Assembly: GCF_002556545.1 (NCBI RefSeq)
Contig: NZ_CP022685.1
Location: 2,046,001-2,110,000 of the forward strand
Direction: 5' to 3'
From: Streptomyces formicae
Lineage (GTDB): Bacteria; Actinomycetota; Actinomycetes; Streptomycetales; Streptomycetaceae
DNA length: 64,000 nucleotides
The notes beneath the pieces were generated by a model. That model ran no database searches, was not told where the DNA came from, and was given only the letters and a program-made list of their open reading frames with translations. Positions 9,714 to 18,238 of this stretch are shown in pieces. The position numbers and the translations under genes are program-made. The stretch's first letter is position 1; each line of letters begins with the position of its first letter.

Positions 9714-11519
9714 GTGGCCGGGCGCATCGAGGACTACGCACTCATCGGAGACATGCAGACCGCTGCCCTGGTCTGCCGGGACGGCACAGTCGACTGGCTG
9801 TGCCTGCCCCGCTTCGACTCCCACGCCGTTTTCGCCGCCCTCTTGGGCACCGACGAGCACGGCTTCTGGCGCCTGGGGCCTGCGCATGGCCCGGAGGCGC
9901 AGCCACCCAGGGCCGCGCGCCGCACCTATCGCGGCGACTCCCTGGTGCTCGAATCCGAGTGGGACACTCCGCGCGGCACCGTCCGCGTGATCGATTTCAT
10001 GCCGCCGCGCGACACCGACGCCCCGCAGCTCGTGCGGATCGTCGAGGGCGTCAGCGGCCGGGTGCCGATGCGCTCGGCGCTGCGCATGCGGTTCAGCTAC
10101 GGCCGTGTGGTGCCCTGGGTCCACAAGGTCGACGGGCGCACGGTGGCCGTCGCCGGACCCGATTCCGTGTGGCTCGACACCTCCGCCGAGACCTTCGGCA
10201 AGGACCTCACCACCTACTCGGACTTCACGGTGGCGCCGGGCGACCGGATCGCGTTCACCATCTCGTGGCAGCCCTCGCACAAGGAGCCGCCCGCGCTGCC
10301 CGAGCCCGAGGCGGCGCTCACCGCCACGGAGACCTTCTGGCGGGAGTGGGTCGAACACTGTACGTACCACGGTCCCTACCGGGAGGCCGTGGTCCGCTCG
10401 CTGATCACGCTCAAGGCGCTCACCTACGCGCCGACCGGCGGGATCGTCGCGGCGCCCACCACCTCGCTGCCCGAGGACATCGGGGGCTCGCGCAACTGGG
10501 ACTACCGCTTCACCTGGCTGCGCGACGCCGCGATCACGCTCTCCTCGCTGCTGCGCACCGGCTACCGCGAGGAGGCCCGCGCCTGGCGCGAGTGGCTCCT
10601 GCGCGCGGTCGCGGGCGACCCGGAGAACCTGCAGATCATGTACGGCATCGCGGGCGAACGCGAGCTCGGCGAGACCGAACTCGACTGGCTGCCCGGATAC
10701 GAGAACTCGCAGCCGGTCCGGGCGGGCAACGGCGCCGCGCACCAGCTCCAGCTCGACGTGTACGGCGAGGTCACCGAGGCCCTGCACCTGGCCCACATGA
10801 CGGGCCTGGCCCGCAACGACTACGCCTCGCTGCTCCAGCTCAAGCTGATCCGCTACCTGGAGACGCACTGGGACCAGCCGGACGAGGGCATCTGGGAGGT
10901 GCGGGGGCCGCGCCGCCACTTCGTGCACTCCAAGGTGATGGTCTGGGTCGCCGTCGACCGCACCATCAAGCTCATCGAGTCCGGTGACGCGGACGGCCCG
11001 CTGGAGAAGTGGCGCGAGCTGCGCGACGACATCCACCGGGACGTCTGCGAGAAGGGCTACGACAAGGAGCGGAACACCTTCACGCAGTCGTACGGCTCAA
11101 AGGAGCTGGACGCCTCGCTGCTGCTCATCCCGCAGATGGGCTTCCTGCCGCCCGACGACAAGCGCGTCATCGGCACGATCGAGGCGATCCAGCGCGAGCT
11201 CTCCACGTCCGACGGCTTCATCCTGCGCTACCCGACGACCGGTGACGACGCGGGCGTGGACGGCCTCGAAGGCGACGAGGGGGCGTTCCTCGCCTGCTCG
11301 TTCTGGATGGCCGACGACCTCGCGATGATCGGCAGGGTCGACGAGGCCCGCAAGCTCTTCGAGAAGCTGCTCGCGCTCCGCAACGACCTGGGCCTGCTCG
11401 CCGAGGAGTGGGACCCGCGCCTGCAGCGCCAGGTCGGCAACTTCCCGCAGGCGTTCAGCCACGTGCCGCTGATCGACACGGCGCTCCGGCTGACGGCTTC
11501 GGGGGCGTACGGAGGGTAG
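9714..11519 (+). CDS. GH15 family glucan hydrolase or trehalase
   Basis: A cytoplasmic glycoside hydrolase family 15 enzyme of about 601 residues. The N-terminal beta domain starts RIEDYALIGDMQTAALV and is followed by an (alpha/alpha)6 barrel. Landmarks are EDIGGSRNWDYRFTWLRDA, then GIWEVRGPRRHFVHSKVM with the expected general-acid Glu, and LGLLAEEWDP with the expected general-base Glu. Actinobacterial members of this exact type include mycobacterial GH15 trehalases, so trehalose is a candidate substrate; glucoamylase or isomaltose activity is the alternative. I chose the GTG at 9714 because GGAG lies six bases before it; the frame is also open from GTG 9690 and ATG 9708. No signal peptide is present. 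Confidence 0.88.
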   Translation: MAGRIEDYALIGDMQTAALVCRDGTVDWLCLPRFDSHAVFAALLGTDEHGFWRLGPAHGPEAQPPRAARRTYRGDSLVLESEWDTPRGTVRVIDFMPPRDTDAPQLVRIVEGVSGRVPMRSALRMRFSYGRVVPWVHKVDGRTVAVAGPDSVWLDTSAETFGKDLTTYSDFTVAPGDRIAFTISWQPSHKEPPALPEPEAALTATETFWREWVEHCTYHGPYREAVVRSLITLKALTYAPTGGIVAAPTTSLPEDIGGSRNWDYRFTWLRDAAITLSSLLRTGYREEARAWREWLLRAVAGDPENLQIMYGIAGERELGETELDWLPGYENSQPVRAGNGAAHQLQLDVYGEVTEALHLAHMTGLARNDYASLLQLKLIRYLETHWDQPDEGIWEVRGPRRHFVHSKVMVWVAVDRTIKLIESGDADGPLEKWRELRDDIHRDVCEKGYDKERNTFTQSYGSKELDASLLLIPQMGFLPPDDKRVIGTIEAIQRELSTSDGFILRYPTTGDDAGVDGLEGDEGAFLACSFWMADDLAMIGRVDEARKLFEKLLALRNDLGLLAEEWDPRLQRQVGNFPQAFSHVPLIDTALRLTASGAYGG

Positions 11520-11532
11520 CGCCGCTCGGCTC

Positions 11533-11567
11533 CGGACGGCGACGGGCAGCGGACCCGTCGCCGTCCG
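11533..11567 (+). terminator. Hairpin after the GH15 gene
   Basis: Perfect 14-bp stem (arms 11533-11546 and 11554-11567, GACGGCGACGGG in the core) with a 7-base loop, 14 bases past the stop codon. No U tract. Confidence 0.65.
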
Positions 11568-11626
11568 CGTGTGACGCACGCCACCGGAGATGTCCCGGGG
11601 ACGTGCGCCCCGGTAGCGTCCGCGCC

Positions 11627-13249
11627 ATGGACAGTCAGGGCACTCAGGGCGGCATCACCGTGCAGCGCGCGCTGGAACTGCCGGGCCTGCGCGGCGGTCT
11701 CCCCGAGGTCGTCGCGGGCGCGGAGCGGTTGCAGCGCACGGTGCGATGGGTACACGCGGGCGAGGTGCCCAACATCGCCTCGCTGCTCAAGGGCGGCGAG
11801 CTGCTGCTCACCACCGGCCTCGGGCTCGGCGCGCGCCCCGCCGAACAGCGGGCCTTCGTGCGCAACCTCGCCGAGCGCGGCATCGCGGCGCTCGTGGTCG
11901 AGCTGGGGCCGCGCTTCACCCGGCTGCCCGCCGCGATCGTGGACACGGCGCGGGCGGCAGGACTGCCCCTGGTGCAGCTGCACCGCGAGGTGCCGTTCGT
12001 GACGGTCACCGAAGAGGTGCACACCGAGATCGTCAACGGCCACTACGCGCTGCTCCAGCGGGCCGAGGAGGTGCACAGGCGCTGCACCGAGGCGCTGCTC
12101 GGCGGCGGCGGGGTGCCCCAAGTGCTCGGCATCCTCGCGGAGTTCAGCGGCAACCCGGTCTTCCTGGAGACGGCGGACGGCCAGCTCCTGTACGCCGCGG
12201 GCGCGGGCACCGAGTGCGCCGACCCGCTCCAGGTGTGGGAGGGGCTGCGGGGGCACCGCAAGGACGGGCCGCCCGCGGGCGCGGTCCTCGTCGACGTACC
12301 GGGCGGCGGTCCCGGCGCCGGTTCGGTGCGGGCCAGGCTCGTGCTGCTCGCCGTGGAGGCCGCGCCGCTTCCGGTGCACCGCATCGCGGCCGAGCGGGCC
12401 GCGAGCAGCCTCGCGGTGGTGCTCATGCAGGCCCGCCAGGAGGAGGAGCTCGCGGCGCGCGGCCGGGGCGACTTCCTCACCGACCTCGCGGAGGGCCGGA
12501 TCGCCGCCGACGACGCGCCCGCGCAGGCCCGCGTACTCGGCTTCAAGCCCGGCGAGAGCCCGCTCCTGCCGGTCGTGATGCGGCTCGCCGACGGGCTGCC
12601 GACCGGCAGCGGCTGGGCGGTGCTCGCCCGCGCGGTCGCCGAGGAGCTGGCGTCGGTGGGAGTGCCGGTGCTCCTCGGCGTACGCCCCGTGGAGGGCCGC
12701 GTGCCGCTCCTGCTCGGTCTGCGCTCGGAGTCGGAGCGCACCGCGGTGGCCGACCGCGTCGCGGCCGCGCTGCGGGCCGGTGTGGAGCGGGCCGGGATGC
12801 GGCGGCCGGGGGCGCAGCCGCCGGTCGTCGTGGTCGGGGTCGCGGGCGGCTGGGCCGCGGCCTCCGCGGGCCTGCGGCACGCGGCGGAGACGGCGGCCGC
12901 GGCGCAGGGCCTGTCCGACCGGCCTTGGTACGACGCGCGGCGCCTGGACATCGACCTGCTCCTGTGGCGGCTGCGCGACCACCCCGACCTCGCGGCGTTC
13001 GTGGACCGCGCGATCGGCCCGCTGCGGGCCCACGACGAGCGCTCCAAGCCGCCGCTGCTGCCCACGCTCCAGACCTACCTGGCGCACGCGGGCCGCAAGG
13101 CGGAGACCGCGCGCGAACTCCACCTCAACCGCCAGACGCTGTACAACCGCCTGGCCCGGATAAGCGAGCTCCTGGGCACGGACCTCGACGACCCGCAGAC
13201 GGTGCTGGCCCTGAGCCTGGCCCTGCGGGCGCGCCGCCACGTGACGTGA
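11627..13249 (+). CDS. PucR-family transcriptional regulator
   Basis: A 540-residue regulator. Residues about 8-130 match the PucR N-terminal domain (ITVQRALELPGLRGGLPEVVAG, then VRWVHAGEVPNIASLLKGGELLLTTGLGLG). The middle is a GGDEF-like/CdaR region, and the C-terminus has the PucR helix-turn-helix around residues 480-530: KAETARELHLNRQTLYNRLARI. Family members sense purine or related metabolites and switch catabolic genes; no target operon is adjacent, so the ligand cannot be assigned. The frame is open upstream to 11408, but the ATG at 11627 begins the conserved domain; no good Shine-Dalgarno is visible, so the mRNA may be leaderless. It ends six bases from the convergent glycosyltransferase. 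Confidence 0.88.
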   Translation: MDSQGTQGGITVQRALELPGLRGGLPEVVAGAERLQRTVRWVHAGEVPNIASLLKGGELLLTTGLGLGARPAEQRAFVRNLAERGIAALVVELGPRFTRLPAAIVDTARAAGLPLVQLHREVPFVTVTEEVHTEIVNGHYALLQRAEEVHRRCTEALLGGGGVPQVLGILAEFSGNPVFLETADGQLLYAAGAGTECADPLQVWEGLRGHRKDGPPAGAVLVDVPGGGPGAGSVRARLVLLAVEAAPLPVHRIAAERAASSLAVVLMQARQEEELAARGRGDFLTDLAEGRIAADDAPAQARVLGFKPGESPLLPVVMRLADGLPTGSGWAVLARAVAEELASVGVPVLLGVRPVEGRVPLLLGLRSESERTAVADRVAAALRAGVERAGMRRPGAQPPVVVVGVAGGWAAASAGLRHAAETAAAAQGLSDRPWYDARRLDIDLLLWRLRDHPDLAAFVDRAIGPLRAHDERSKPPLLPTLQTYLAHAGRKAETARELHLNRQTLYNRLARISELLGTDLDDPQTVLALSLALRARRHVT

Positions 13250-13255
13250 GGCGCG

Positions 13256-14395
13256 TCAGCTGTACGGCACGGGCTGCGTCAACTCGTCGTACACGCTGAG
13301 GACTTGGGTGACGGTCTCGTCCTCCGACGGCCAGGTGGCGGCCTGCGCCTCGCCCCTGGCCTTCAGCTCGTCCCTGCGCACCGGGTCGGCCAGCAGGCGC
13401 GCCACGGCGGTGCCGAGGGCCTCCGCGTCGCCGTACGGGACGAGTTCGGCGGCGTCGCCGACCAGTTCGGGGAGACCGCCGACGGCCGTCGCCACGAGGG
13501 GCACGCGCGCGTGCAGGGCCTCCTGGGCGAGCACGGAGCGGGACTCCCAACTGCTGGGCACCACCGCGAGGTCGGCGGCCGCGAGCAGCTCGGGCACGTC
13601 GTCGCGCCGCCCCACGAGCCGGGCGGGCAGCCCCTCGGCCTCGATGCGCCGTTGCAGGGCGCCCCGTTCGGGCCCCTCCCCCGCGACGACGAGGAGCGGC
13701 AGCGGATCCAGATGCCGCCACACGCGCGTGGCATCCAGGAGGTGGTCGTAGCCGCAGTGCCGTTCGAGCGCGCCGACGGCGAGGATCAACGGCCGGTCGA
13801 CGGCGCCGAGTTCGGCACGGGCCTTGTGCAGGAGGCTGTCCGGTTCCTCGGCCGCGTCGTCGGGGCGGCGCGGCGCGGGCAGCGCGATGGCGGCGAGCCT
13901 GGCGTCGCGCGCGCCCCTGCTGCGGGCCCGGTCGACGAGGTCGGACGAGGCCCCGAGGACCACGGCGGCCGCCTTGGCCACGCGCCGCTCCAGGAGGCGC
14001 AGCACACGGGCGCGGGCGCCTTCCGCGTACGAGCGGGTGTGCCAGGTGACGACGAGCGGGACGCGTCGCCCCGTCAGCGCCACGGAGGCCCTGAGGGCGG
14101 CGTGCAGTCCGTGTGCGTGCACGAGGTCGGCCTCGGCGCAGGCCGCGCGCAGGGCGGCGACGGAGGCGGGGTCCCCGCTGCGCGGCACCGGGACGTGGCG
14201 GGCGCCCGTAGCCGCGAAGTCGTACGCCCGATCCGCCTCGTCCGGAGCGCACACGGTGACCCGCACGCCCCGGGCGGCAAGTCCCGCCGCCAGCGATCTG
14301 ACATGCGCGCTGCTGCCCGCGCTGCCGCCGCCGAGGACTTGAACGGTGTGCAGCGGCGTCTGTCCGTGCGGCGAGTGGCTGCTCACGTGGCTCAC
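13256..14395 (-). CDS. GT4-family glycosyltransferase
   Basis: A 379-residue GT-B fold transferase. The N-terminal half has the glycine-rich VLGGGSAGSSAHVRSLAAGLAARG loop; the C-terminal half has LAVGALERHCGYDHLLDA, LLVVAGEGPERGAL and the EX7E motif in PSSWESRSVLAQEAL, which binds the nucleotide sugar and retains configuration. The frame is open to 14476, but AGGAG ten bases ahead of the GTG at 14395 and conservation starting near VQVLGGG make that the better start. Acceptor and donor are unknown; members near cell-envelope loci usually act on lipids or surface glycans. No signal peptide or transmembrane segment. Confidence 0.87.
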   Translation of the reverse strand: MSHVSSHSPHGQTPLHTVQVLGGGSAGSSAHVRSLAAGLAARGVRVTVCAPDEADRAYDFAATGARHVPVPRSGDPASVAALRAACAEADLVHAHGLHAALRASVALTGRRVPLVVTWHTRSYAEGARARVLRLLERRVAKAAAVVLGASSDLVDRARSRGARDARLAAIALPAPRRPDDAAEEPDSLLHKARAELGAVDRPLILAVGALERHCGYDHLLDATRVWRHLDPLPLLVVAGEGPERGALQRRIEAEGLPARLVGRRDDVPELLAAADLAVVPSSWESRSVLAQEALHARVPLVATAVGGLPELVGDAAELVPYGDAEALGTAVARLLADPVRRDELKARGEAQAATWPSEDETVTQVLSVYDELTQPVPYS

Positions 14396-14563
14396 GTGGC
14401 CGGGGCTCCTGAGTCTGCGTCGGGTCGGTGCTCGGGCGGGTCGGGCAGATGCTGCGCCAAGGATGCCAGTCCGCACGGGCGTTCCGGCACCGCTGAAAGG
14501 TCACTTCCGCGTTTGTCCTGGCAACTCTCCGGGCGGGATCACCCACACGGGTGAGTTTGCGCC

Positions 14564-14716
14564 GCCGGGTGGGTGGGGGAGGTGGTGACATCTTCCCCAC
14601 GTCCGGCGCGGCGGCACACGGGGGTTCGCGCAGTTCCCTGCCGGGTGGGTGGGGGAGGTGGTGGCATCTTCCCCCCGTCCGGTGCGACGGCACACGGGGG
14701 TTTCGCGCAGTTCCCC
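14564..14716. repeat. Tandem direct repeat, two copies of 76-77 bases
   Basis: Copy 1 is 14564-14639 and copy 2 is 14640-14716. Both begin GCCGGGTGGGTGGGGGAGG and end in a CGCGCAGTTCCC-type sequence; they differ at a handful of positions and a one-base insertion. The G-rich start could form a G-quadruplex on the plus strand. Copy 2 ends inside the dispersed element at 14703. Confidence 0.88.
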
Positions 14717-14725
14717 GCGCCCCTA
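14703..14725. repeat. Dispersed 23-base intergenic element, copy 1
   Basis: Begins TCGCGCAGTTCCCCGCGCCC and is identical over 23 bases to 38863-38885. Elements of this kind are common in Streptomyces intergenic regions near transcript ends (recalled, not searched). Here it is followed by CCTAAAAACGGGCC. Confidence 0.8.
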
Positions 14726-14764
14726 AAAACGGGCCGCAGCCGCCAAGACGGCCCGAGGGGACGT

Positions 14765-14856
14765 GGGGGTATGTGCGCACGGAGCACATCAGTGAACGAG
14801 GCAGGGAAGCAAGTCCGTTGGCAATGCTCTGGGACGGCGAGTACGCACATACCCCC
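14765..14856. repeat. Widely spaced 13-bp inverted repeat
   Basis: Arms GGGGGTATGTGCG at 14765-14777 and CGCACATACCCCC at 14844-14856 are perfect reverse complements 66 bases apart. The enclosed sequence is AT-richer than its surroundings. No target-site duplication is seen outside the arms. Confidence 0.75.
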
Positions 14857-14912
14857 GCGGCCCCGCCCCACGACGAACCCGAGGCGACACCCGCCCAAGG
14901 CGCCCCCGCCAG

Positions 14913-16664
14913 CTACCCGTCCCCCCGAGCCGCAGCCAACAACTCCTCCGCATGCGCCCGAGCCGTCTCCGAGTCCTCCTGCCCCGCCAGCATCCGCGAC
15001 AGCTCCCGCACCCGGTCCTCGCCCTCGAGCACCTGCACCCCGGACCGCGTCACCATGCCGTCGTTCGTCTTCTCCACCAGCAGCTGCCGATCCGCGAACG
15101 CCGCCACCTGCGGCAGGTGCGTGACGACCACGACCTGCGCGGACTTGGCAAGGCGCGCGAGCCGTCGGCCGATCTCGACCGCCGCCTTGCCGCCGACCCC
15201 CGCGTCGACCTCGTCGAACAGATACGTGGGAACCGGATCCGTACCCGCGAAGACCACCTCGACCGCGAGCATCACGCGCGACAGCTCACCGCCCGACGCC
15301 CCCTTGGCGATGGGCCGGGGCGGCGCGCCAGGATGCGGGGCGAGCAGCAGCTCGACCTCGTCGACCCCCGCGGGCCCGTACGCGACCGTGCGGTCCCCGA
15401 CGACCACGCCGTCCCCGCCCTCGGGAACCTCCGTGCTGCTGATGGCGATCGTCACGCGCGCGTGCGGCATGGCCAACGAGGCCAGCTCCTCGGTGACCGC
15501 CGCGGCGAACCGCGACGCCGCCTCCTGGCGCGCGTCGGTCAGCGCCGAGGCGAGCCCGGCGAGTTCGGCCCGCAGCGCGTCCCGCTCGGCCGTCAGCTCG
15601 CCCAACCGGTCGTCGTCACCCTCCAGTTCGCCGAGCCGCTCGGCCCCCGCCTCCGCCCAGGCGAGCACGGCGTCGATGTCCTCGCCGTACTTCCGGGTGA
15701 GCTGGGTCAACGCGGCCCGCCGCTCCTCGACGGCCGCGAGGCGCAAGGGATCGGCGTCGAGGTCGTCGGCGTACCCGGCGAGCTCGCCCGCCACGTCGCC
15801 GAGCAGGATCCCGATCTCACCGAGCCGGTCGGCGAGGGCGGACAGGGCGGGGTCGTGGGAGCGCACGGCCTCCAGGGCCCGCGAGGCCCCCGCCACCAGC
15901 GTGGAGGCGTCGACGCCCTCCGGGTCCTCGGGGTTGCCCGCGAGCGCGGCGTGCGCGGACGCGGCGGCGGAGGCGAGGGCCTCCGCGTGGCCGAGCCGCT
16001 CGGCCTCACCGGCCAGCTCGACGTCCTCGCCCGCGCGCGGCTCGACGCCACCGATCTCGTCGAGGCCGAAGCGCAGCAGATCCGCTTCCTGGGCTCGCTC
16101 ACGCGCGCGTGTGGTGATCTCGTCGACCTCGACGGTGACGGCCCGCAGCCGCCGGTACGCGGCCGTGTACTTGGCGAGCGGCACGGCGACGGCGTCGCCC
16201 GCGTACCGGTCGAGCGCGCCGCGCTGCCGGGCGGGCTTGAGCAGCCCCTGCTGGTCGGTCTGACCGTGCACGGCGACGAGGTCGTCGGCGAGTTCGGAGA
16301 GCAGGCCGACCGGCACGGACCGCCCGCCGAGATGGGCGCGCGAGCGCCCTTCGGCCGAAACGGTACGGCTGATGAGCAGCGCCCCGTCGTCGAGTTCGGC
16401 CCCCGCCTCCTCCGCGCGGACGACCGCGGAGGCGCCCGCGGGCACGGCGATGCGCCCTTCCACCACCGCCGACTTGGCGCCGATCCGCACCAGGGCGGGA
16501 TCCGCGCGCCCGCCGAGCAACAGCCCCAGGCTCGTGACCACCATCGTCTTGCCCGCACCCGTCTCACCCGTCACGGCGGTGAAACCGGGTGACAGCTCGA
16601 CGACCGCGTCGTCGATGACTCCGAGCGACCGTATCCGCATCTCCTCCAACACGGACCCGACCAT
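14913..16664 (-). CDS. recN: DNA repair protein RecN
   Basis: An SMC-like ATPase that helps process double-strand breaks by holding or aligning DNA ends. The 583-residue protein has an N-terminal Walker A GETGAGKT at 33-40, a long Ala/Glu-rich coiled-coil middle (about 160-360), and a C-terminal half with the ABC signature GASGGELSRVMLA and Walker B YLFDEVDAGVGG followed by VVTHLPQVA. This split-head layout is diagnostic. The ATG at 16664 is preceded by GGGG at nine bases; an ATG eight codons later begins the conserved MRIRSLGVIDDA and is an alternative. nadK and tlyA on the same strand lie upstream, beyond a plus-strand permease gene, an arrangement that differs from the contiguous tlyA-nadK-recN order common in actinobacteria. 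Confidence 0.96.
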   Translation of the reverse strand: MVGSVLEEMRIRSLGVIDDAVVELSPGFTAVTGETGAGKTMVVTSLGLLLGGRADPALVRIGAKSAVVEGRIAVPAGASAVVRAEEAGAELDDGALLISRTVSAEGRSRAHLGGRSVPVGLLSELADDLVAVHGQTDQQGLLKPARQRGALDRYAGDAVAVPLAKYTAAYRRLRAVTVEVDEITTRARERAQEADLLRFGLDEIGGVEPRAGEDVELAGEAERLGHAEALASAAASAHAALAGNPEDPEGVDASTLVAGASRALEAVRSHDPALSALADRLGEIGILLGDVAGELAGYADDLDADPLRLAAVEERRAALTQLTRKYGEDIDAVLAWAEAGAERLGELEGDDDRLGELTAERDALRAELAGLASALTDARQEAASRFAAAVTEELASLAMPHARVTIAISSTEVPEGGDGVVVGDRTVAYGPAGVDEVELLLAPHPGAPPRPIAKGASGGELSRVMLAVEVVFAGTDPVPTYLFDEVDAGVGGKAAVEIGRRLARLAKSAQVVVVTHLPQVAAFADRQLLVEKTNDGMVTRSGVQVLEGEDRVRELSRMLAGQEDSETARAHAEELLAAARGDG

Positions 16665-16857
16665 ACGAGGTTTCCCCTGTGCGCCGCGACGTCACCCCTT
16701 CGTTGGCCCGCGAAGGCGCAGGTTGGCGACCGACCCGCACGTTCGACGTCACTCTCCGAGGGGACGGCCGGGAAGGGGTACGGGAGGAGGGGTGGGGATA
16801 ACCCCAGCAAGATCCACCAGCCCACCGCATGGCCACCCGCACCGCCCCCGCAGGACC

Positions 16858-18225
16858 ATGATCGACATGGCAACAGGACTGGCACAGGCTGCCCTGCGCG
16901 CGCACCGCCCGGCTTTCGTGGGCACGGCGGTGGCCGCGCTCTTCGCGGCGACCGTGGTGAGCGCTTCGACAATGATGCTCACCTCGACGAGCGCGGGGAG
17001 CACCGAGGGACTCTCCGCGGCGGCCCGCGCGCAGATCGCGGAGAACAGCGTGGGCGACATGGCCGTCGTCCTGTTGATCGGATCCATCTACATGTCGATT
17101 TTCGTGGTCGCGTCGACGATGGGCACGGCCGTGGCACAGCAGCACCGCGAGCTGGCCATGGTCCGCTCGATCGGCGCCAAGCCCCGCCAGGTCCGCCGCG
17201 CGGTGGCCGTGCAGGCGCTCGCCGCGTCGGTCCCCGCGGCCCTCGCCGGCTTCGTCCTCGGCGGCTTCGGCGCCCGCTGGTGGCACGCGGGGATGGTCTC
17301 GCACGGGCTGCTGCCCGCCGAGGCCACCTTCCGCTTCAGCTGGCTCGCGCTGCCCGTGTGCATCGGTGTGGCCGTGGTGACCACGACGCTCGCCGCCTTC
17401 CTCTCCGCGCTGCGCTTCTCCCTGTTGCGTCCGGCCCGCGCCCTGGGCGAGGCGGCGACCGGGCGGCGCGGCCTCGGGCTCCTGCGCGCACCGCTCGGGG
17501 TGATCGCGATCGCGGGGGCCTGCGTGGTCGCCGTACTCCTGTCGAAGCAGCCGGCGGCCGAGGCGGGCGAGGGCGCGTTCCTCGTGCTGATCCTCTTCTG
17601 CGTCGGCGCCGGTCTGCTCGGCCCGCGACTCATCGGCCCCGCGGCCTGGCTGGTCTCCTCGGCCGTCGGCCGGTTCGGCCCGAGCGCGCGCCTGGCGATG
17701 CTCAACGTCCGTTCGCAGCCCCGCCGCTTCTCCGCCGCGGTCGTCCCGCTCGTCCTCGTCGTGGGGTTCGGGCTCACCAAGATCGGCATGCATACGACGG
17801 CGCAGCACCACACCGGCTCGGCGGGCAGCCCCGGCGAGGTCTGGCTCGACTACGTGGGCACGGGTCTGTACGCGGGCTTCGCCGCCATCGCCGCGGCGAA
17901 CACCCTCGCGATGATCTCCTTCGAACGCCGCCGTGACGTCGCCCTGCTGCGGGTGGTGGGCAGTCAGCGCGCGCAGGTGCGCGCGATGGCGGCCTGGGAG
18001 GCCGTGGTCGTCGCGGGCACGGCGCTGCTGCTCGGCTGCGCGATCGCACTGGGCACGCTCGCGCCGATCCTCAGCACGGCGTTCGGCTCCTCCCTGCCGT
18101 ACCTGCCGTGGCCCGTGCCGACCGGCGTCGCGACGGGCACGCTGCTGCTGACCCTGCTCGCCACCGGGTTGCCGGTCCGCGCCGTGATGCGCAAGCGGGC
18201 GATCTCGGTGGTCGGCGCCACCTGA
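16858..18225 (+). CDS. FtsX-like ABC transporter permease, no ATPase alongside
   Basis: A 455-residue integral membrane protein made of two FtsX-like halves: hydrophobic segments near residues 20-40, 65-90, 115-140, 165-190 and 215-270, then again near 290-310, 340-370, 385-410 and 425-445. Each half has the family's cytoplasmic loop motif: AVAQQHRELAMVRSIGAKPRQVRRAV and MISFERRRDVALLRVVGSQRAQVRAM. Such permeases work with a LolD/MacB-type ATPase, but none is adjacent and both neighbours are on the other strand. The frame is open upstream over recN antisense; I place the start at ATG 16858 (AGGA three bases before), with ATG 16867 as the alternative. Its stop codon lies in a small palindrome shared with nadK. 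Confidence 0.85.
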   Translation: MIDMATGLAQAALRAHRPAFVGTAVAALFAATVVSASTMMLTSTSAGSTEGLSAAARAQIAENSVGDMAVVLLIGSIYMSIFVVASTMGTAVAQQHRELAMVRSIGAKPRQVRRAVAVQALAASVPAALAGFVLGGFGARWWHAGMVSHGLLPAEATFRFSWLALPVCIGVAVVTTTLAAFLSALRFSLLRPARALGEAATGRRGLGLLRAPLGVIAIAGACVVAVLLSKQPAAEAGEGAFLVLILFCVGAGLLGPRLIGPAAWLVSSAVGRFGPSARLAMLNVRSQPRRFSAAVVPLVLVVGFGLTKIGMHTTAQHHTGSAGSPGEVWLDYVGTGLYAGFAAIAAANTLAMISFERRRDVALLRVVGSQRAQVRAMAAWEAVVVAGTALLLGCAIALGTLAPILSTAFGSSLPYLPWPVPTGVATGTLLLTLLATGLPVRAVMRKRAISVVGAT

Positions 18226-18238
18226 CCCCGAGGGTCAG
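18222..18238. terminator. Small palindrome spanning two convergent stop codons
   Basis: CTGACCC(CGA)GGGTCAG contains the TGA of the plus-strand permease (18223-18225) and the TGA of the minus-strand nadK (18235-18237). Seven-bp stem with a 3-base loop; could slow either polymerase but is short for a terminator. Confidence 0.4.

Larger units (their letters stand above)
14396..14912. other. Repeat-rich intergenic region between recN and the glycosyltransferase gene
   Basis: 517 bases without a supportable gene. It holds a tandem repeat (14564-14716), one copy of a dispersed 23-base intergenic element (14703-14725) and a 13-bp inverted repeat with arms 66 bases apart (14765-14856), each listed separately. 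It should also carry the promoter of the glycosyltransferase gene and the terminator of recN; neither is clear. Confidence 0.6.

Noticed and set aside
14765..14856. Insertion-sequence ends or a MITE
   Set aside because: Arms are only 13 bp, no transposase and no target-site duplication are seen; recorded only as an inverted repeat.
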